A stretch of DNA of 11,352 nucleotides from Anaeromyxobacter dehalogenans (GTDB lineage: Bacteria; Myxococcota_A; UBA9042; DTJE01): NCBI GenBank assembly GCA_020722625.1, contig DYKK01000079.1:1-11352 (forward strand). Direction: 5' to 3'. Position 1 is the first letter of the stretch; each line of letters begins with the position of its first letter. The notes under the pieces are model-generated. The model saw only the letters and a list, made by a program, of their open reading frames with translations, ran no database searches and was not told the origin of the DNA. The position numbers and the translations under genes were made by a program. This document shows, piece after piece, positions 6,632 through 11,352 of the stretch.

Positions 6632-7481
6632 GGGTCGTCTCCTCTTGCTCCACGCCGATCACCGACGTGACCCCCACGCGCCACAGGGAGGTGTCTTCCG
6701 TGACGCCCTCGGTGTCCGAGAACTGCAGGAAGTAGTTGGAACTCGCTGGCTTTTCCGCCTCGAGGACGCGGTGCAGGCGGACCAGCACGGCCTCGCCCAG
6801 GTCCTCGGGCCGGGCCGGGACCTTGACCACGAACGTGTGCCCCATCGAGACCTCGGGGAGGACCATGGTGTCCACGCCGATGGCCGAGGATACGCCGATC
6901 CGCAACCCCCGGAACGGCCAGCGGTTCTCCACGACCTCGACGTCGAGCCCGAGGAAGAGCCGGACCATCCGCTCGATGGCCTCGCGCGTGCCCCGGATGC
7001 GATACAGGGTCACGGCCTCGCGCAGGATGCGGCGGCGAAGGGCCTCGTCCATCGTCTCGTCGAACGAGATGGCGAACCACGACGCGAGCCACGGCAGGAA
7101 CTCCGGCGGGGTCGTGTACGGGTTGAAGATCTCGTGCATCGTGTCGAGGCGGCGCGAGACGCCGTCGTAGAGGTGCTGGAAGATCCACAGGAAGTCGCGC
7201 AGGAACGCGCGCTCGCCCGGGGAGCGCGGCTGATAGACCGTCGGCAGGAAGCGCAGGAGGCTCTGCTTGGCGACCCGCACGCGCACGGGCGCCGTCTCCT
7301 CGAGCAGGCTCCCGCGGCCGGGGTCCTGGCCGATCACGTGGTCCGGGGGCTCGTAGGATTCCTCGTAGAGCACCGCGGCCCCGGGGAAGCCCGCCTGGCG
7401 AAGGACCTTGTCGGCCGTGGCCAGGGGCAGGCCCATCACGTCCGGGACCGGGAGTTTCCTGACTCGCGCGGGCGCGGCCAT
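6621..7481 (-). CDS. Tail protein I (gpI family) with N-terminal PASTA domain
   Basis: The 286-aa protein joins two modules. Residues 11-72 look like a PASTA domain: VPDVMGLPLATADKVLRQAGF, then PPDHVIGQDPGRGSLLE and VRVRVAK, the classical V-P-x-V-x-G ... Q-x-P-x-x-G pattern. PASTA domains in penicillin-binding proteins and PknB-type kinases bind peptidoglycan pieces or act as spacers. Residues 75-185 match tail protein I of P2-like phages and injection systems (LLRFLPTVYQ, FLRDFLWIFQHLYD, PPEFLPWLASWF, REAVTLYRIRGTREAI), a baseplate wedge component. Residues 186-286 are a beta-rich tail with EKPASSNYFL at 243-252, usual in injection-system gpI proteins. ATG at 7481 overlaps the stop codon of the J gene by one base (TGATG), which excludes a 67-codon longer in-frame start. 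The lack of a signal peptide or membrane segment fits a particle subunit. The two domain calls are firm; the role of the fusion is inferred. Confidence 0.9.
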   Translation of the reverse strand: MAAPARVRKLPVPDVMGLPLATADKVLRQAGFPGAAVLYEESYEPPDHVIGQDPGRGSLLEETAPVRVRVAKQSLLRFLPTVYQPRSPGERAFLRDFLWIFQHLYDGVSRRLDTMHEIFNPYTTPPEFLPWLASWFAISFDETMDEALRRRILREAVTLYRIRGTREAIERMVRLFLGLDVEVVENRWPFRGLRIGVSSAIGVDTMVLPEVSMGHTFVVKVPARPEDLGEAVLVRLHRVLEAEKPASSNYFLQFSDTEGVTEDTSLWRVGVTSVIGVEQEETTHGG

Positions 7482-10465
7482 CAGAGGATCCTCTCGTGGG
7501 CGCGTTCCTCGACCTCGACCGACACCACGAAGGGCAGTTCGTCGTCGGCCAGGCGCACGAAGTCCACGTCCGCGCCCTCGTCGAGGTCCCGGACGCGCAC
7601 CCGGTCCACGAAGTCCACGCCGCCCACCTCCTCGCACACGTGGTAGATGTCCACCTTGGACACCGGCCTCCCGAACGGCCACCCCTTGCGGTTCTTGCCG
7701 CCGCGCAGGGGGTGCAGGAACTCGCGGATGCGCCGGTCAATCTCGGACTTGATCGCCTCGGACGACCCGGCGGCCTGCCGGATCACGGCCACGGACACCG
7801 CGAGGTTGCGGTAGCGGGGCCGCACGACGTGGACCACGGACGAGACCAGGCGATGGGCGTCGAGTTCCTCCTTCACGCGGCGCATCAACTCCGTCGAGGG
7901 CAAGGGCTTGACCCACTCGCCCTCGGCGGTCACGTCCATCGCCACCTTGGGGACCACGACCACCGTGACCTCGCCTTCCCGGTCGTGGCAGGGGATGCAG
8001 CGCGTCCGGGCCACGGACGACGAGGCCTGGCGGGCGATCCACTCGAAGTCCTCGGCGGTCACGGCGCGCGATCGGCTGCGGAAGAGGTGCGGGGCCCGGA
8101 CCGCGACCTCCTCGACCGACTCGAGGTCCGCCCCGCCGCCCGCGGGGGCGAGGTTCGACACCCCCTCGATGAAGGCCAGGGACTGCTTGAGCACGGTCAG
8201 GCTCCCGGCGGCCACGTTGCCCTCCATGCCGCCCCCGACCTGGAACCGGGCGAGGCGCACGTTGCGCTCGCCCTTGGGGGGGATCATGCCGTGCACGCCG
8301 TCCCCGAACCGGACCTCGCCGGTCACGATGTCCTTGACGTAGTGGCGTCCGTTCGGCGGGGATTCGTAGAGGTCCTCGACCTCGTGCCAGCGAACGAGGG
8401 CGCCCTCCGGGGCCTCCCGCACCGCGTCGTCGCCCTCCTCCTCGCGGATCGCCAGGAGGTCGGCCTCGGCCGGGCGCTCGCGTTCGATCACCACGAGTTC
8501 CTGGCCCGCCAGGACCGGCCCCTTCGGCAGTTTGAAGACCTGGTTGGGCGTCCCCTGGGACGAGCCGAGGACGATCTCCCCGTAGGTGGTCAGGTTGTGG
8601 GCCTGGACCGAGTTCAGGAGGATGCGGTGGATGCGTGGGGGCTCGACATAGCCGCCCATCTCGAGCCGGGCGCGCAGGAAGAACAGGTTCTCCCCGAAGC
8701 GCTTGCTGCGCCGGAAGTCGGGGGGGCCCACGAACCGCAGGAAGCCCGACTGCTGGAACCCGCGCGTCTCGTCCTGCGGGAACAGGTTCACGAACTGCCT
8801 TCCATTGAAATATTCCCACACCACGACCACGGGGCTGCCCGCGCGGCGCTGGGCCAGGGGGTCGCGCACGCCGGACTCCTCGCGCAACTGGACGTAGACC
8901 TGGACTTCCTCGTTGGGAAAGGAGTCCTCGAGCCCGATGTAGAGGGTCGGGCTGGCCTCGGACACCGGGGACAGGGCCTGGAACGGCTTGAGGTCGAGGG
9001 CCGCGACCTCGCTGAAGTCGCTGAACACGCCGTCGTTCTCGGCGATGACGTGCTGGAAAGGACGCTCCTTCTGTTCGAAACGGATCGTCATTTCGCGAAG
9101 GGCCGGCGGGCGCAGGGGGCGGTCCTCGCGGAAGACCCAGCGGTCGCCGTCGAGTTCGTAGCGACCGGGCTGGCCGTAATCCCCCGACAGGATGCGGCAG
9201 CGGACGTGGCGGCCCTCGACGCCGTTGACCTCGACGACGCCCAGGTCGTCCGGGACCTGGAACGCGACCGTGCCGGGCCGTGTCAGACACTGGGTCGTGT
9301 CCTGGAAGGTCCCGGCCCGGGCCGGCTCGACGCGGTCGTCCTGGAAGGTGCAACGGGCGAGTTCCTTCCACCCCTTCTTGGACTTCTCGGGGTAGTACTC
9401 CCAGACGAGGACCAGGTCGTCCGAGGCGTTGGGGCGGTCGTGCTCGCCGTGATCGAGGGGGATCTCCACGCGCACGAGCGCGCCCCGGTGGGCCAGGGCC
9501 TGGTCGCAGCGCAGGTAGAACTCGGTGCCCGGCCCCGGCTCCTTGCCGAGGGGCTGGAAGCGGCGCCCGGGGTCCTGGGCCACATACAGGTCCTCGCGGG
9601 TGTGGGTGAAGACCTGCTCCGGGAGGATGCCCTCGCCGGTGACCTTGATGGCGAAGCGGATGGTGTCAATGACCGTGGTCTCGGGGGAGGCGGGCACGTC
9701 CACGAGGCGGGCGCGGACGAAGAAGGAATCCACGTCGTTGACCGTGGTGCGGCCGATCTCGCGGGGGGCCGGGAGGACCACGCTCTCGGCGTCGCTCTCC
9801 ACGTCCAGGGGGACCACAACGTTCCAGCGCGTGCCGTCGCAGACCTCCCAGTCCAGGTGGTCCAGGAGGTCCGACACGTTCGGGTGCGGGCACTGGAGGC
9901 GGACGCGCAGGGAGGCGCCCTCGGTCAGGGCCGCGAGGTCCGGGTCACCCAGGTAGAGATACCGCTCGGCCACCACGGCCCCCGCGAAGGGGTCGAAGCC
10001 GTCCGGGGAGGGGGCGTCGAGCAGGGGGGTGTGGTCCGTGAAGGTCCGCTTGTACTGCGAGAAGCACTTGCGGATGCGGTTGCGCACCACGAGGAGGTCG
10101 CGGTCCGTCTCGAACGAGGCGACCTTGCCGTCCGGGGAGGGGCGCGACGACACGGGGGTGCCGCGCGGCACCAGCACGTGGTCGGCCTTGTCGGACATGC
10201 GGAAGGTCAGGACCACGGAGGCAGGCTGCGGGGGGCGCAGCCGGATGCCCAGGAGGTTCAGGAACGCGAGGTAGTTCTTGTCGGGCACCCGGTTCAGGCG
10301 GTAGAGGACCATCTCCATCATCCAGGCGAACAGTTCGATCAGGGTGATGCCCGGGTCGCTGGGGTTGAAGTTGGTCCACTCGGGGCAGTACTGGGGGATG
10401 AGGCGGATCGCCTCGTCCACGATGTCCTGGAAGGTACGGTCGTCCAACTTCGGCGTCGGAATCAT
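7481..10465 (-). CDS. Large baseplate assembly J-like protein
   Basis: The 994-aa protein is the main baseplate wedge subunit of a contractile tail-like particle. The N-terminus has YCPEWTNFNPSDPGITLIELFAWM at 26-49 and LYRLNRVPDKNYLAFLNLLGI to 74, the hallmark of the large putative baseplate assembly proteins found in injection-system clusters. The middle (about 80-760) is a long, beta-rich region with repeated immunoglobulin-like strands. The C-terminal part (about 765-994) is the baseplate J core: VSNLAPAGGGADLESVEEV, a ..TAEDFEWIARQA.. helix, and VVVPKV strands, ending in KVDIYHVCEEVGGVDFVDRV. Phage P2 J is only about 300 aa, so most of the extra length precedes the J core. ATG at 10465 overlaps the gp25 stop by four bases (ATGA) and is preferred to longer in-frame starts in the gp25 gene. 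Translation is probably coupled. Confidence 0.92.
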   Translation of the reverse strand: MIPTPKLDDRTFQDIVDEAIRLIPQYCPEWTNFNPSDPGITLIELFAWMMEMVLYRLNRVPDKNYLAFLNLLGIRLRPPQPASVVLTFRMSDKADHVLVPRGTPVSSRPSPDGKVASFETDRDLLVVRNRIRKCFSQYKRTFTDHTPLLDAPSPDGFDPFAGAVVAERYLYLGDPDLAALTEGASLRVRLQCPHPNVSDLLDHLDWEVCDGTRWNVVVPLDVESDAESVVLPAPREIGRTTVNDVDSFFVRARLVDVPASPETTVIDTIRFAIKVTGEGILPEQVFTHTREDLYVAQDPGRRFQPLGKEPGPGTEFYLRCDQALAHRGALVRVEIPLDHGEHDRPNASDDLVLVWEYYPEKSKKGWKELARCTFQDDRVEPARAGTFQDTTQCLTRPGTVAFQVPDDLGVVEVNGVEGRHVRCRILSGDYGQPGRYELDGDRWVFREDRPLRPPALREMTIRFEQKERPFQHVIAENDGVFSDFSEVAALDLKPFQALSPVSEASPTLYIGLEDSFPNEEVQVYVQLREESGVRDPLAQRRAGSPVVVVWEYFNGRQFVNLFPQDETRGFQQSGFLRFVGPPDFRRSKRFGENLFFLRARLEMGGYVEPPRIHRILLNSVQAHNLTTYGEIVLGSSQGTPNQVFKLPKGPVLAGQELVVIERERPAEADLLAIREEEGDDAVREAPEGALVRWHEVEDLYESPPNGRHYVKDIVTGEVRFGDGVHGMIPPKGERNVRLARFQVGGGMEGNVAAGSLTVLKQSLAFIEGVSNLAPAGGGADLESVEEVAVRAPHLFRSRSRAVTAEDFEWIARQASSSVARTRCIPCHDREGEVTVVVVPKVAMDVTAEGEWVKPLPSTELMRRVKEELDAHRLVSSVVHVVRPRYRNLAVSVAVIRQAAGSSEAIKSEIDRRIREFLHPLRGGKNRKGWPFGRPVSKVDIYHVCEEVGGVDFVDRVRVRDLDEGADVDFVRLADDELPFVVSVEVEERAHERIL

Positions 10466-10863
10466 AGGTCCTGCTCCCTTCGCAGATAGAAGGGGTACAC
10501 GAGGTTGCGCAGGTTGTTCGTCCTGCGGACGCGGTACGAGATGTTCACGAGGAGCGTGTTCTCGCGCTCGGGGTCCGGGTGGGACGTGACGGAGATCTCC
10601 TCGATGCGGGGCTCCCACTTGACCAGGGCCTCGCGGACGTAGAACGACACGAGGGCCGCGGTGGAGGAGTTGTTCGGGTAGAAGACGAGGTCATGGATGC
10701 GGCAGCCGAAGAGGGGGCGCATCACGCGCTCGCCGATGGCGGTCCCCAGGACGATGCGGATGGACTCCTCGATGTTCTGCTCGTACTCGGAGAGGGCGAC
10801 GTTGCCCCGGGCGTCGAGCCGGACCGGGAAGGCGATGCCGCGACCGAGAAAGGACTTCTTCAT
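10462..10863 (-). CDS. GPW/gp25 family baseplate wedge protein
   Basis: The 133-aa protein matches gp25 of T4 and its injection-system relatives, which seed sheath assembly at the baseplate and connect wedge to sheath. The whole pattern is present: GRGIAFPVRLDARGNVALSE at 7-26, a helix with IEESIRIVLGTAIGERVMRP at 31-50, FGCRIHDLVFYP at 52-63, WEPRIEEISV at 83-92, and the terminal NLVYPFYLRRE. The length is normal for the family. ATG at 10863 has GAGGA in its leader and follows the zinc-ribbon gene after 10 bp. It comes immediately before the J gene, the order common in contractile tail clusters. Confidence 0.95.
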   Translation of the reverse strand: MKKSFLGRGIAFPVRLDARGNVALSEYEQNIEESIRIVLGTAIGERVMRPLFGCRIHDLVFYPNNSSTAALVSFYVREALVKWEPRIEEISVTSHPDPERENTLLVNISYRVRRTNNLRNLVYPFYLRREQDL

Positions 10864-10873
10864 GGGTCGGTCC

Positions 10874-11068
10874 TCATGCGAGCATCCCCTCGAAGAACCG
10901 CCCGCACTTGAGGCAGCGGATGCGGACGTGGACCTCGTCCGCCTCGCACTGGAGGTCGCCGTCGCCGCACACGGGGCACTTGTGGCCCTCGGTGCGGCCG
11001 GCCAGGACCTCCTGGATCACTTCTTGGTAGCGGGACAGGGCCTCGATGTCCTCGCCCGGCTCGTCCAT
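10874..11068 (-). CDS. Small zinc-ribbon protein, first gene of the baseplate operon
   Basis: The 64-aa protein has a helical, acidic N-terminal half (MDEPGEDIEALSRYQEVIQEVL) and a C-terminal zinc ribbon: C31-x2-C34, then C52-x2-C55 in HKCPVCGDGDLQ...IRCLKCGRFFEG. A fifth cysteine, C41, lies between the knuckles. The function is unknown. Such ribbons bind nucleic acid or protein, or simply stabilise a small fold. Its place 10 bp before gp25, under the operon promoter, suggests a role in assembly, regulation or particle structure, but it could also be unrelated to the particle. ATG at 11068 has AGGAGG six bases upstream. I find no name for it. Confidence 0.8.
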   Translation of the reverse strand: MDEPGEDIEALSRYQEVIQEVLAGRTEGHKCPVCGDGDLQCEADEVHVRIRCLKCGRFFEGMLA

Positions 11069-11074
11069 GGCCAG

Positions 11075-11080
11075 CCTCCT
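11075..11080 (-). promoter_or_regulatory. Shine-Dalgarno site of the zinc-ribbon gene
   Basis: The minus strand reads AGGAGG, six bases before the ATG at 11068. It is the strongest ribosome binding site of the tail operon and fixes the start of the first gene. Confidence 0.85.
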
Positions 11081-11096
11081 GGGGTCGCTCCGCGCG

Positions 11097-11126
11097 ATTA
11101 TGGGTCGGGCCGATTGCGCGTGTCAA
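11097..11126 (-). promoter_or_regulatory. Promoter of the baseplate operon
   Basis: On the minus strand, TTGACA (11121-11126, six of six) is followed after 18 bases by CATAAT (11097-11102, five of six). Transcription would start near 11090, about 22 bases before the zinc-ribbon ATG. No comparable promoter is seen within the operon, so the five genes are probably one transcript. The short leader leaves little room for a riboswitch or attenuator. Confidence 0.65.
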
Positions 11127-11352
11127 CCGGGAAATGGGCCGGGGCGGACCCCGGCGCCCGGCGACCGGTTTTCCATTGTAAAAACCTTTGGATCGGGCCT
11201 TTGAGGCGCGGCCAGGCTGGGGCCTCCAGACCCCAGTCCGCTCGGTTCCCGGGCCCTCACGGCCGTGGCGCCCGTCCGGCCCCTGGGGACTGTGGAACCT
11301 CCCTGATTCACCGCCTCGACGGCGGCGAATCAGGATTTCGGATTGCGGATTG
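11127..11352. other. Gene-free spacer upstream of the baseplate operon
   Basis: I see no convincing gene here. A 62-codon minus-strand frame (11123-11311) has no ribosome binding site or recognisable motif. An AT-rich island at 11168-11190 contains TACAAT on the minus strand (11175-11180) without a usable -35. A CTGGGG / CCCCAG hairpin with an eight-base loop lies at 11217-11236. The far right edge carries the inverted repeat listed separately, followed by short GGATTTCGGATTGCGGATTG-like direct repeats. Confidence 0.6.
11303..11333. repeat. Strong inverted repeat (hairpin) at the right edge
   Basis: CTGATTCACCGCC and GGCGGCGAATCAG pair over 13 positions with one A-C mismatch around a five-base TCGAC loop. 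There is no T-tract on either side. It could be a factor-dependent terminator of a gene outside the window, or a palindromic intergenic repeat. It is followed by three GGATT-type direct units up to the window end. Confidence 0.55.

Noticed and set aside
5063..6670. Plus-strand open frame of 535 codons
   Set aside because: It is antisense to the fibre-like gene, starts inside repeat C and has no recognisable domain or ribosome binding site.
7496..10489. Plus-strand open frame of 997 codons
   Set aside because: It lies opposite the J-like baseplate gene, shows H/D/G/V-rich low complexity without motifs, and is a GC-rich shadow frame.
5108..11068. Complete prophage or tailocin
   Set aside because: There are no integrase, capsid, terminase, lysis, sheath or tube genes; only baseplate and fibre-type genes are visible.
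11123..11311. 62-codon minus-strand frame upstream of the zinc-ribbon gene
   Set aside because: It has no ribosome binding site and no motif, and it spans the operon -35 and hairpin region.

Overview
The window is very GC-rich bacterial DNA, clearly well above 60% G+C by eye. It has purine-rich Shine-Dalgarno sites (AAAGGAGG, AAGGAGGT, AGGAGG) and sigma70-like -35/-10 pairs in the intergenic gaps. That argues for a bacterium with a high-GC genome. Nothing here fixes the phylum, so I leave it open. I see no tRNA, rRNA, CRISPR array, transposase or integrase.

Left part (1-4864), four unrelated housekeeping-type genes. A short NFACT-N family protein (208-1152, +) has a possible leaderless start and lacks the usual C-terminal half of the ribosome-quality-control factor RqcH/Rqc2. 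It runs tail to tail into a Na+/phosphate cotransporter with a C-terminal PhoU-like domain (1133-2731, -), overlapping it by 20 bp. Upstream of the transporter lies a small KOW/SH3-like protein (2840-3352, -). A divergent promoter region (3353-3565) separates it from a PLP-dependent trans-sulfuration enzyme (3566-4864, +) with an atypical PLP-lysine region.

Middle (4865-5107). The gap between two convergent genes holds two diverged copies of an intergenic repeat. Its third copy occupies the first ~160 bases of the window. The repeat combines an ATCCGG-type low-complexity stretch, a conserved CGCGTCCAACG-like core and a run of CTGACACTGTCACTG-like units.

Right part (5108-11068, all on the minus strand), the most interesting region: a compact five-gene operon encoding the baseplate half of a contractile phage-tail-like particle (extracellular contractile injection system type). 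In transcription order the genes are a 64-aa zinc-ribbon protein, a gp25/GpW-family baseplate wedge protein, a 994-aa J-like baseplate protein, a tail protein I (gpI) with an N-terminal PASTA domain, and a 507-aa putative tail fibre or baseplate-attached protein. Genes overlap or nearly abut (10-bp gap, then 4-, 1- and 11-bp overlaps). A near-consensus promoter (TTGACA, 18 bp, CATAAT) lies just upstream of the first gene. No sheath, tube, tape measure, spike or ATPase gene is present, so the operon is either one block of a larger split locus or an orphan baseplate module. The PASTA fusion suggests, by inference, that the baseplate touches peptidoglycan.

The last ~280 bases (11069-11352) hold the operon promoter, a small hairpin-rich spacer and a 13-bp inverted repeat at the right edge. 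I see no convincing gene there.
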